A DNA stretch of 64,000 nt from Haberlea rhodopensis (Eukaryota > Streptophyta > Magnoliopsida > Lamiales > Gesneriaceae). This document shows positions 19,187 through 29,439 of the stretch, piece after piece. The stretch is from the NCBI GenBank assembly GCA_907163345.1, contig CAJQUN010000021.1, positions 806,001 to 870,000 of the forward strand. The letters run 5' to 3'. The translations under genes and the position numbers were made by a program. A model generated the notes under the pieces. The model searched no databases and had not been told where the DNA came from. It worked only from the letters and a program-made list of their open reading frames with translations. Numbering within the stretch: position 1 is the stretch's first letter; each line of letters begins with the position of its first letter.

Positions 19187-20890
19187 CCTGACATATTCAA
19201 GATCTTCTTTCAATTTAAAGAGTTGCTCAGCAATCTCTGTTTCATGTGCGTGACCAGTTGAAGATCGCTGCTGCTTTTCCAACCGTCTTATCCTCCGTTC
19301 AATCTTTCTTCTCTCTAGGCATACAAATTTGAACCACCAGGTCAATTGCAACAGAATTTTGCCATATCATGTACAAAACCCAGTGTAGTAAATTTTGAAG
19401 AGAGGCACATGCAGAATAATCGTGATTACTCCATACCAAAAAATTTGATTTTTCTGTCCCGCAAGAAAATCTTTCGTTCCACAGCAAGACGATTGTGAAT
19501 CTCTTGTTGTTTCTTGAGGTCCTCCAACTTCTTCTCTTGGGCCTCTTTAACTTCAAGAGGCAAATCCTGCACATTAGTTTAGCATCAGATAATTATATCA
19601 AGACTCAATAACACAATACAGTAAATTCAATTTGGTCAGTAGTCACCAGAAAGAAATTGAAAAAAAGGTGCAAAACTAATCCAGTTCATGGTAAAAACTA
19701 TGCTTTAAAGAGAAAACAATGAAGACCGGTTTGAAACTCATAACCTCTACTGCATTGATGAATGAGTGGAGGAAATTGAAAGAGAAAAAACAAAAAAACT
19801 TGAAACTAATAGAATTCAGTGCACTTTCTTATCCAAATAACTATTATAACTTTATAAGATCCACAGAAATATATGAACATCATAAAGAAACAAGTGTAAT
19901 AATGTATAATTAACAGACTTTCTAAAAGATTCGACTCTAAATGTCCTTCCAGAACCTAGTGCTGCTGATGCTTAGCCTGCAAAACACATGCACAGAAAAG
20001 CTTTTTCTTCCCAGTCTCAGCACGCATAGCATCTATACAAATCCAGGAAGCATTTGTTTCTCCTTCTTAAACACTCTTTTACTAGAATAGAAATTCATTT
20101 ATTATGTCCAATGACCAAATGCACTATACACAATAAACATTGTTTAGTTGTAAGGTCAAGTATGAAGTGTGCTTTGGAAGATAATGCGAATATAATAAAT
20201 AAAGCAACCGACAGCTACGGGGGCTACCATAATCTGAATAATAGATGAAGGGGAGTGGAATATGTTGACTGTTCTAAAATGATTAAGGGGGGACTGAGTA
20301 ATAGTCCAGGCCAGGCTAAGATTTCAACTTTAAATACCAAAAATGTTAAATCCAGCTTATATACACTAGTCCAATTGAAATCAATCAAAAAAAATTAGGA
20401 CTAATAACAATTTGATTTAGCTCAGAACTGCAAGAGTGAGAGGTAAGCATCTAGTGTAATTGAGGGAAAATAAATTTCCAAGAATTAACCATTCTCACTT
20501 CCAATTAGTTCAAACACAAGTTGATCTCAAAAACTAGAGTCGCACGTAAATTTATAGCTCAGCTCCGAGCATCAAGCAAAGAATAGATACAAATGCGGGT
20601 ACACCCACCAATTCAACAGTAAACAGTACCACTTTTAATCAAAACAAAACTCACATACATCTCAAGAACAAAAAATTGTGCGTGTTTGTGTTGTGGGAAG
20701 AAAGCGAGTATGGAGTAGATACTCTGCGGAGCATGCGTTCAACGGAGCGAATTTGAGTTTTGAGAGAGACTGCTTTGGTCTTGCTCTTTGGCTTGGACTT
20801 CTTGTCCACCGTGAGGGCCTTAGGCCGCCGGTGACCCGCGGTACTCCGGTCGGCAGCGGCTCTGCGCTTACCGTAGCCTCCGTGTGCCAT
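19187..20890 (-). CDS. EFG1: rRNA-processing protein EFG1-like, exons 1-3 only
   Basis: This is the only host gene recognised with confidence. Exon 1 (20,723-20,890) encodes MAHGGYGKRR, then a basic stretch, then SLKTQIRSVERMLRR. Exon 2 (19,437-19,566) starts DLPLEV and carries EKKLEDLKKQQEIHNRLAVE. Exon 3 (19,187-19,314) carries ERRKIERRIRRLEKQQRSS and LKEDLEYVR. Junctions follow GT..AG rules (GTATCT and CAG; GTATGG and TAG; donor GTAAGC) and keep the frame in all cases. The charged, helical Lys/Glu-rich core is typical of EFG1, a nucleolar factor needed for 18S rRNA maturation. The expected C-terminal exons are not found to the left. About 180 bp past exon 3 the sequence becomes a copia LTR fragment at 19,005. 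Either the gene is truncated, or intron 3 has been swollen by transposons and continues beyond them. The preserved exons show no stop or frameshift. Confidence 0.9.
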
Positions 20891-20938
20891 TTTCTAATTC
20901 CGAAATTATTCCCTAAAACCTTCTGCCAATTTTTCTGA

Positions 20939-22107
20939 TATATGTACTATCATGCGACGCCGTTTGCCAGCCACCTCTTCTTATTTATTTATTTATTAAA
21001 ACTTATTTATTTTTTGTTTGTTTATTACTATTATTATTAGATATTACTATTATTTTTTATTATTAGATAAAGATATCGCCACGCTCCTTATTGTATAAAA
21101 TAATTGTTAACACTACGTTTTTCTAGTGCAGTTGTCGAGGATTCGTCTGACTAATTTTAGGATTGATTTGCTCCCAGATAAATAAGAATACGATCATAAT
21201 ATATACATACTCAGAGTAGGACGTTCGGAATCAAATCAATCACGACTCCTTATCTTTCAAAATTGATTTTGCTTTCCAGATTTATTTTGTTTTCCAGGAC
21301 GCCATGTGGGTTGGAACCAACGATGTTCATATTATCCCCTTAGTTACTATACCACTACATCATGCTCGTTGGACTGTTTTTTTTTTTAAGCAGGAAACAA
21401 ACAATATATTAATTAAAGAGTCGCCAACTTGGCAAATATAAATCAGGGCCGAAAATACCCTTAACACCCAGATAACCCTAAACAGGAAAATAAGTCAAAC
21501 AGCATAAGTCAAACACGGCCTCTTAGGTAAAGTGGTACACTAAGTGGAATGAGAAAGTGAATCACGACATAAGCACTAGACAATGACATTGCACGATGAT
21601 ATATGTATTTGCCTTGTATAAGATGAAATATTTAAAAAAAAAAGTCATTTCGTCAGGTTAACCCATCTCAACTTTGTCGTTTCTAGTTTCGCCAAGTAAT
21701 CATGGACGAGTTAAGATATCCCAAGCAAGGTTCCTAAAAACGCGAAGCGTGAAGCGTCACGGTCAAGCTTCAAATTTACAAGCTTAAACAGGTTGATTAA
21801 AAGATTAAACACGAAACATGTTTTTAGTTTTTATTATAGTTTTAATCATAAGTCAATCAATAGGTTAATTAACATATAAATATATAAAAGTTAAGAATAA
21901 ATGCATAAATCTCATTAACTTAATTGATGGGAAACAAGTGGTTGAGTTTATTACTTATACCATTTGCTAGGATAGAATGAGGTGATTACAGGCACACCCA
22001 CTTTAACTAACTTGAGTTGCAGTAGCTCGTGTTCTTGAAATGATTACACTGAGAGATTAAATCGAGTTTAATTTAAGAAACCAAAGGTGATACACTTGTC
22101 CAACATA
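20939..22107. other. EFG1 upstream region and intergenic sequence
   Basis: The EFG1 promoter should lie at about 20,900-21,100 (minus-strand gene), but no clear TATA box stands out. TTATTT-rich low complexity fills 20,990-21,065. Near 21,380 a run of T followed by AAGCAGGAAACAAACAATAT looks like the inverted poly(A) end of a LINE. That is weak evidence. Nothing else was recognised. Confidence 0.4.
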
Positions 22108-22718
22108 TGTAAAATTGGAAGTTTAAAATGGTTTATAAGGGGTTACAATAAACTCCTATAGCAACTTGGGTTAACCATTTTCGTAGAGCGAGATACAAAG
22201 TAGTTGTTATATGAGTCCATTTTGATGCCGCCTTTGAGCGGGACTGTGCTCGAGGTGTGATAGAATGGTATCAGAGCCGGCCCCCAATAGGAAACACGGG
22301 GAGATAAGTGTTATGCATGACAAAGTGATACGTGCGTAGGAGCCACCACTTTAACCTAATGGGCAAAGTGCTACACGATGGGGCCCACATATTGAACCTG
22401 CGAGACAAAGTGTCACATGCGTGAGAGCCAACTCTTGAACTTGCAAAATTGCTACATATACGGGAGCCACCTCTTGAACCTGTAGGAGCCACCTCTAGTT
22501 TCCCGGTGCTGGTGGATCGATGGATTAGGTCGCGACAATGACGTCACATTCTAAATGAGGGGTGTAAAAGATTGAAGTTTAAAATTGTTTATAAGGAGTT
22601 ACAATAGACTCATATAACAACGTGAGTTAACCATTTTCGTAGAGCAATGACGGATACAATAATTGTTACAGGAGCCATCGTGCAGTCGCGCTTGCGCGGG
22701 CCCGTGCCTGGGCATGAC
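22108..22718 (+). mobile_element. TRIM-type miniature LTR retrotransposon
   Basis: Two diverged terminal repeats start at 22,108 (TGTAAAATTGGAAGTTTAAA) and 22,563 (TGTAAAAGATTGAAGTTTAA). They share GTTAACCATTTTCGTAGAGC and a GC-rich end. The first is followed by a TGGTATCAGAGCC primer site (about 22,269) and the second is preceded by a purine tract GAGGGG. The whole element is about 610 bp and non-coding, the size and layout of a TRIM. The interior (22,303-22,500) is four imperfect repeats of about 46 bp with GGAGCCACCTCTTGAACCTG. The flanks do not match as a target duplication. Confidence 0.68.
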
Positions 22719-23171
22719 ACCAAGCAATCGAATTAACCCGTTCTTTAACTGATTAAGCATTTGTAAAAACTTTGTGGTCTGTGTGACTGTGTTTACGGTC
22801 TATAGGCTTCAAATTGAGGTGATTATGGCTATTTATGCAAGTGAAACATGAGACATTAACCTCATAAATTATGTTTTCAACTAAGCCTGATTGTTGTCAT
22901 AATTTGGTTGACTATAATGAATATATGGTCGATCATACTTATAAATTTAAATAAATAAATAACTTATATAATTTTATTTATTATTTTAAATATCAACTAT
23001 GTTGTTCAAAATTTTAACTCTATACATAAGTTTGTGTGTATATATATTTACGTGTGTGTGCATGTGTATGTATGTATATAAAGGTCAAACCTTAATATGT
23101 ACCACGAGACACAACTTTTTATAATTATATATATGACATGTTCATTTATATATAGTCAATTTATTAAAAGT
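22719..23171. other. AT-rich intergenic
   Basis: TA-rich sequence with short TGTATG microsatellite patches around 23,030-23,080. No coding or element signal was seen. Confidence 0.4.
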
Positions 23172-23263
23172 GCTATATGACATACTCTATAATTATATAA
23201 TTATATATATGACTCATATATATAATATATATAATTATATAATTATAGAACATGTCATATAGC
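23172..23263. repeat. 92-nt AT-rich foldback
   Basis: GCTATATGACAT at 23,172 pairs with ATGTCATATAGC ending at 23,263. Most of the interior (TATAATTATATAATTATAT and its complement) also pairs, giving a stem of about 40 bp with a few mismatches. It is probably a small foldback MITE. The same ACATG..TATATATGAC motif occurs once more at about 23,130. Confidence 0.7.
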
Positions 23264-23394
23264 TGTGTACTTGCAAAGCAATTCCCAAGTGATGACGATG
23301 TAACGAAGATGGTAAGTTTAATACTGATGTGATCCGTTATTTCCCGAATTTGATAAAGTTGTGTGCTACAGAAAATAAATGAAAGACACCATAA

Positions 23395-24060
23395 TTTTTT
23401 ACATGGAAAACCCCAAAATGAAGGAAAAAATCACGGGACCTAGTCCAGTATAAATTTTTCATTATGAACATTGATGTTTTACAAGGTATTTGGTACAAGG
23501 AAAAATGAGCAAATAAAGGGGAGACATGCATTTTTTAGGACCTTTCATGAGGGGCCGAAGGCTTCCTATGGAGAAAAAAACATGCCCTTTGAAGAAGATA
23601 AAGCTTCATACATATATTGATGAGAGTTATCTATTTTGAGGGAGTCACTCCATGATTCCCCATGGCCCTCCCATTATCTCCATAATTTTCTCTCATGTCC
23701 CACATTATCCACCTACTAATTATGCCACAATTTCCATAACTGTTCTCATTCATTTGCGGGTAATGGGTCTCTCCCGCTAATTACTCTTCTGTTTATGGCA
23801 TGTTAGGTCCGAGAAAGCCGGGTTGAATATCCGCTATGACCGGGTCTTATGCCAATGTTTAATCACGTGGGACCAAGCAAAGTATCATCCTCTTCAGCCA
23901 TTTTCATGTTCGGGCACTTCAACCTTGTTCGACAATAATTTTACCCGATGTGGTCTAATTTTCCCACCATATCAGATCATCCCCTGAGTAAAGCAAGATG
24001 TGCGAGTCGAGATCTTTGTTTATGTACATCGGGTAAAATCACAGCTGACGTTTCAATGTA
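23395..24060. repeat. Dispersed LTR-like repeat, copy B
   Basis: Counterpart of 1-620, with the same order of shared blocks. Copy B runs on into the tandem array that starts at about 24,110, so the array may be part of the same element. Confidence 0.45.
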
Positions 24061-24109
24061 TTTTTCGAAACTTGTGAATTTTGAGGGTTGAATCTATCCA
24101 ATAAAAAAC

Positions 24110-25640
24110 ACACCGAGCAAATAAAGCTCAACTAATTTCGAGATATAATAATTATCACGAGCATATAAAGCTCGGCTTGAAATAAGAAATATCCTGAGCA
24201 ACCAAAGGCTGAGCACATAAAGCTCGTCCTGAGCACAAAAAAACACTACATTCAAGCTCATCGAATACCCCATTGAATAACCATCTAGAACTTCTGAAAC
24301 ACCAATAAAGAATCCTTCCCGAGCACCTAACATCAAAAATATCCCGAGCAAATAGATATGACCGGGCTCGAGAGAAACATCCCGAGCAAATAGATATGAT
24401 CATGCTAGAGGGAAAACATCCCGAGCAAATAGATATGATCGTGCTCGAGGGAAAGCATCCCGAGTAGATAAGTATGTTATAAGTTCGAACAAGCTCGCAA
24501 CCCCGAGCACAACAACTTATGTAATTTTAGGTTTAAACGTAGACCAAACATCCCGATCCCACGAGTAAGCTAATAAAATTCCGAACAAGCTCGCTACCCC
24601 GAGCATAACAACTTACAACTTAGGCAAATTATGTTTAAACATGGACCAAACATCCCGATCCCTCGAGTAAACTAATAAAATTCGAACATGCTAGCTACCC
24701 CGAGTACAACAACTTAGACAGTTTTAGGTTTAAACGTGGACCAAACATCCCGATCCAATGAGAAAACTAATAAAATTTTGAACAAGCTCGCTACCCCCGA
24801 GCACAACAACTTAGGCAATTTTAGGTTTAAACGTGGACCAAACATCCCGATCCCGCGAGTAAACTAATAAAATTCGAACAAGCTCGCTACCTCGAGCACA
24901 ACAACTTAAGCAATTTTAGTTTTAAACGTGGACAAAACATCCCGATCTCACGAGTAAACTAATAAAATTCGAACAAGCTCGATACCCCGATCACAACAAC
25001 TTAGTAACATTTTAGGTTCAAATACAGACCAAACACCCCGATCATGTATTTAACCCGCCACCAACGGACCATAATAAAACAAGCTCGACACCCGAGCAAC
25101 AATAAAACAAGCACGACTCCCGAGCAACAATAAACACAAGCTCGCCTCCCGAGCACCATCACTCAGTCGCGTTTTAGGTTCAAATACGGACCAAACATCC
25201 CGACCCCGTACTTAACCCGCCAACAACGGACAATAAAACAAGCTCGACATCCGAGCAACAATAAAACAAGCTCGACTCTCGAGCACCAAAACTGAGTCAC
25301 GTTTTAGGTTCAAATACGGACCAAACATCCTGATCCTGTATTTAACCCGCCTACAATGGACAATAAAACAAGCTCGACACCCGAGCAACAATAAAACAAG
25401 CTCGACTCCCGAGCACCAAAACTGAGTCACGTTTTATGTTCAAATACGGAACAAACATCCCGATTCCGTATTTAACCCGCCAACAGTGGACAATAAAACA
25501 AGCTCGACACCCGAGCAACAATAAAACAAGCTCGACTCCCGATCACGAAATCTGAGTCACGTTTTAGGTTCAAATACGAACCAAACATCCCGATCGTGTA
25601 TTTAACCCGCCAACAACGACCATATCAAATAACTCAAACG
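24110..25640. repeat. Satellite-like array with GCTCG/CGAGC inverted pairs
   Basis: There are four zones. 24,110-24,340 has irregular CGAGC..ATAAAGCTCG units. 24,340-24,470 has short CCCGAGCAAATAGATATGA repeats. 24,480-25,030 has units of 95-102 bp marked by ACCAAACATCCCGATC (starts 24,543, 24,645, 24,740, 24,837, 24,932, 25,028). 25,190-25,580 has an exact 130-bp period (25,190, 25,320, 25,450, 25,580). Every unit contains at least one GCTCG-N4/5-CGAGC inverted pair. A 41-bp duplication follows at 25,707 and 25,748. No coding capacity was seen. Confidence 0.9.
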
Positions 25641-26179
25641 ATAGAATATGCTCGAATATTCTGAGTATCAAATAAACATGCTCGAACATCATGAGCTTAA
25701 AAATACGGCCTTACTGCTAGATTGCACGCCCGAGATCAATGTAATTGGGCCTTACTGCTAGATTGCACGCCCGAGTTGTTGATCATGTCCTGAAATAGTA
25801 ATAAGATAGCACGACACAAAATATATGTGGCGTGCTGAATGTCACCACGTAAATAGACAATACATGACGTCATTTGTAGAAAATTTTGGCATAATCTCCC
25901 GTAATTGGACCTCCCAACAACACACAACGTGACATATATAAGTCCACACAAATATATGACGTCTACCCAACGTAAATATGACATAAGTCATATGCACCAA
26001 CACAAGATAACCAAATCATAGGGTAATACATACAAGCCATATACAAATACAAACCAGCTCACATGCAAGCCACAACTAGTTGAAACATACGTATTATCCC
26101 ATGACAACTTCATTTTAAGTGACAAGGACTTAGATACCTCAGACTCAACAACTCATAATCATGTCTCCAACTCTAACGT
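25641..26179. other. Non-coding, probably internal to a retroelement
   Basis: It contains the 41-bp duplication GGCCTTACTGCTAGATTGCA at 25,707 and 25,748, then AT-rich sequence. No coding pattern was found. Confidence 0.35.
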
Positions 26180-26426
26180 CTAGGCCTGATACCTGTTTCA
26201 ACAGAAACAACCCCCAAAAATGGGTGAGCACACACCGGCAATAATAACAGTATTAACATATAGTATTCTATCAACATTATAACATGCTGGAAATATAACA
26301 GAAATACTCCCTGAAATCAATAGGAACAAGACGAAGATTTCTTGATTGTTTCTGTAATACCATTCTCCAACATCAAATCACAATCTATCAATCATCACCT
26401 CAACCACATCACAGCTGATGTGTAAA

Positions 26427-26635
26427 TCGATATAGTTGCAACACCGAGCCAACTATACCACATCGTTGCATCAACATTGCGACCAGTCGTATATAATCGA
26501 TATAGTGGCAACACCAAGCCTACTATACCACATCGCCGCATAATCATTACGATCCATCATATATAATCGATATGGTGGCATCACCAAGCTTACTATACCC
26601 CATCATCGCTCCCCTTTTATTGCGACACAATCAAT
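26427..26635. repeat. 70-bp tandem repeat, three units
   Basis: Units start at TCGATATAG/TCGATATGG at 26,427, 26,497 and 26,567. Each unit contains an internal inverted pair such as TATAGTGGC / GCCTACTATA around an AACACCAA loop. Confidence 0.85.
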
Positions 26636-27390
26636 AACAACAATAATAATAACAACACGTCGCTCATTCCAGCGACCTTCAACCTCATCATGCATTTACC
26701 ATCATCGATATATCATAACAACATCAATATGAATATCAATACATGCTCGTACGTTAACACGTACCTGATAGTCGATAATCAAAAGTAGGCTATTTCTGAC
26801 TTCCAGAGGCTCGTGAAGTATCTATATTAATTTTATAATTCAAGATTAGCTCATGACAATAACATCGACATATAGATATAGCCTCTAATCACCTTTTAAA
26901 TAGCCTCGATTCACAATATATTCATCTAAATTATGAAACTGTATATGTTACACTTTTCACTTGGAATTATGCATGCCAATATATTTACTACACAACAATA
27001 ATTCATTTAGAATTAATTCTCCTAAATATCAAAATCTGCTAATTATTCCAAAAATGCAAAACTCGATCATTTAGCCGTTTCGACTACAACTACATAGGCC
27101 GGTGTATTTAGAATCAACAACAGTCAATATTACACAATTTTAACTATCACTATATAAATTGACTAAATAAAAACTAACACCAAAATATGATATATTAGTG
27201 TCAGACAGTAGCTCTTACCTTGATGATTCCAAATATATAACTTCTTTGATCAAAACCCAACCAGATTGACCAGGGCTATTTTATTTATAAATATGAAAAC
27301 CCTTAAGCATAGCCTCTCGATGCTCACTGTTGAAATCTGAATGTTAATCACTTTGCGTATTTTTTTATATTATATTATATATTCTTAAAG

Positions 27391-27482
27391 TATGACATGT
27401 GTCATCGTAGGAGGATGACATGTGTCATCGTAGGAGGATGACATGTGTCATCGTAGGAGGATGACATGTGTCATCGTAGGAG
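27391..27482. repeat. 23-bp tandem repeat, four units
   Basis: ATGACATGTGTCATCGTAGGAGG repeats with starts at 27,392, 27,415, 27,438 and 27,461. The unit contains TGACA-TG-TGTCA, a near-palindrome. Units are identical apart from the first base region, so the array is young. Confidence 0.95.
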
Positions 27483-27839
27483 GCTATTTTCGTCACTTTT
27501 GATTCCTATTTTGACAATACATTCAAAATAAAATTATAGATATCTTTCTTATTTTCGCGCGGACAGCTAATTCGCTTAATTCCAACCTCGTATGCGAAAG
27601 TTATGACCAAAATATTAGACTATATTACAATACTACTTTGTTCCGGGCACATTGTTCGTCGACAACTCGTATTATTATTTCTCTATTTCTTGTAATCATA
27701 ATTCAGTCTCATATTTACGTCATAACTATTAATTATAATTTATATGATTTTCTCAGGGCATTACAATTCTACCCACCTTTAACGAATTTCGACCCCGAAA
27801 TTCAACTCAACAACAAATATAAATAAAAACATAAAGATG

Positions 27840-28245
27840 CATACCATCAAAATAAGTTGGGGTAGAGCCCCCTCATATGTCGCTCTATCTCCTAAGTTGC
27901 CTCTTCAACACCTCGTCTCTCCCACTGAACTTTTACCATAGGTATCACTTTACTACGAAGTTTCCGATCAGCTCTATCTAGAAGACAAATAGAGCGTTCA
28001 ACATATGAAATATCAGGATCTAGCCGTGCTTCTGACGATTCCACTATATGTAAAGGATCTGGGTCATACTTCTGCAACATAGATACATGGAAGACATCAT
28101 GAATACCAGATAAATATGGAGGTAAAGCCAATCGATAAGCCACACTACCAATCCGCTGCAATATGTCATACAGACCAACATATCTCGGTGATAATTTTCC
28201 ACGCATACCAAATCGCACTGTCCCACGGTAGGGTGAAACTTTAAG
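27840..28245 (-). pseudogene. Chromovirus (Tekay) pol C-terminus with chromodomain remnant
   Basis: Minus strand from about 28,245: FLKFHPTVGQ, a frameshift, then MRFGMRGKLSPRYVG, VAYRLALPPYLSGIHDVFHV and SMLQKYDPDP. A chromodomain-like tail follows: VKVQWERRGVEEAT, then a stop where Trp is usual, then EIERHMR. These are the integrase C-terminal GPY-like region and the chromodomain of Ty3/gypsy chromoviruses. The rest of pol is absent to the right. The tail runs into the LTR at 27,770. Confidence 0.85.
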
Positions 28246-28959
28246 AAATTCATTATTTCTTCATTTTCCACCATATCGAAATAAAATAATAATTTGCATC
28301 ATTTTCTATTAAAAAAAATATAAAACCTTTACAATATATATAACCAGACATCATAATACATATTCAGTGTGCTAATTTAAAATACATATTTAGTGTGCTA
28401 ACCACGACATCACAATAAAGCCATAAATGAAATAATAATATGCACAATTTTCCTATTGATAATTTAATATATATTATATTAAGATGTAAGAATGAATTAG
28501 TCAAATTCAACCAATAAATGATGGATGTTTCGATTGGTTGTGGACTAATATGAAAAACATGATGAGAAGATGCCTATGAATTTCACCACTAACAGTACAA
28601 GGAATTCACGTATATTTTATTTCATTTAACTGAAACTAAACAAAAGATGTACCAAAATTTTACAGTAAGCATTTACATACCTTAAGAATTGGTGCAATGG
28701 TGCGTAAGTGAGAAGCTCTTTTGGTGGAAATTTTTTTTGAAGATAGATATAGAGAAGGGAGACAGTAGGAGAGAGGCGGGGAGAAATTAGCATTTGGTGT
28801 TAGGGTAATTGGGTTTTAGGAGGGAAGGGTAATTTTGGAAAAAAATAGATTAAAATTTTAAATGAAGGTAATTTTTTAAAAATTAAGATAAAAGAGGTTA
28901 AAAATAAAAAAAAAATGGGGAAGGAGGTCAAAAATCTAATTGACCCCCAAATTGTATTG
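28246..28959. other. AT-rich intergenic
   Basis: No coding frame, element terminus or strong repeat is evident. Two short direct copies of CATATTCAGTGTGCTAA / CATATTTAGTGTGCTAA occur near 28,360-28,400. Confidence 0.4.
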
Positions 28960-29350
28960 ATTTAATACAAATTTCATGTGTAACTAGTACCAAAATTGTA
29001 TGAGTTTAATACCAATTTGAAGTGAAACTAGTACCAAAAATTTCTTGGTTTAACAACAATTTCATGTTAAATTACTACCAATATTATATATGTTTAATAC
29101 TAATTTCAAATGTAACTAATACCCAAATTGTATAAGCTTAATACCAATTTTAAGTGTAAATAATACCAAAATTATATTTGTTTAATACTAATTACAAGTA
29201 TAATTAGTACCAAAATTTTATATGTTCAATATCAAATTCATGTTTAACTAATACCAAAATGTATATATTTAACATCAATTTCATTTGTAACTAGTACTAT
29301 AATTATATAAGTTTAATACCAATTTTAAACTGAATTAATACAAAATTTAA
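28960..29350. repeat. Degenerate minisatellite, about 44-bp unit with 22-bp substructure
   Basis: Alternating CTAGTACCAAAATTGTAT and TTAATACCAATTT blocks repeat about nine times with a spacing near 44-46 bp. Each unit looks like two related 22-bp halves (TAxTACCAAxATT). It is strongly diverged, so it is old. Confidence 0.8.
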
Positions 29351-29439
29351 GTTCAATTAGTACTCCATTGTGACATAAATAGTACAATAATCTTCATACT
29401 TTGTTCCTATTTTTTTGATTGACAGAAAAAATAACTCTA

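Larger units (their letters stand above)
26180..27770 (-). mobile_element. Tekay-type gypsy LTR (approximate left boundary)
   Basis: The right edge is firm. On the minus strand the LTR starts TGTAATGCCCTGAG at 27,770, directly after the end of a chromovirus pol. The GGGTGAGCACACACCGG-like phrase near 26,220 resembles the distal part of such LTRs. It contains a 70-bp tandem repeat and a 23-bp tandem repeat. The left boundary is a guess. Confidence 0.55.

Noticed and set aside
22260..22282. tRNA-like or isolated tRNA-Met gene near TGGTATCAGAGCC
   Set aside because: The 12-mer is the primer-binding complement of tRNA-Met next to a TRIM repeat. No cloverleaf surrounds it.
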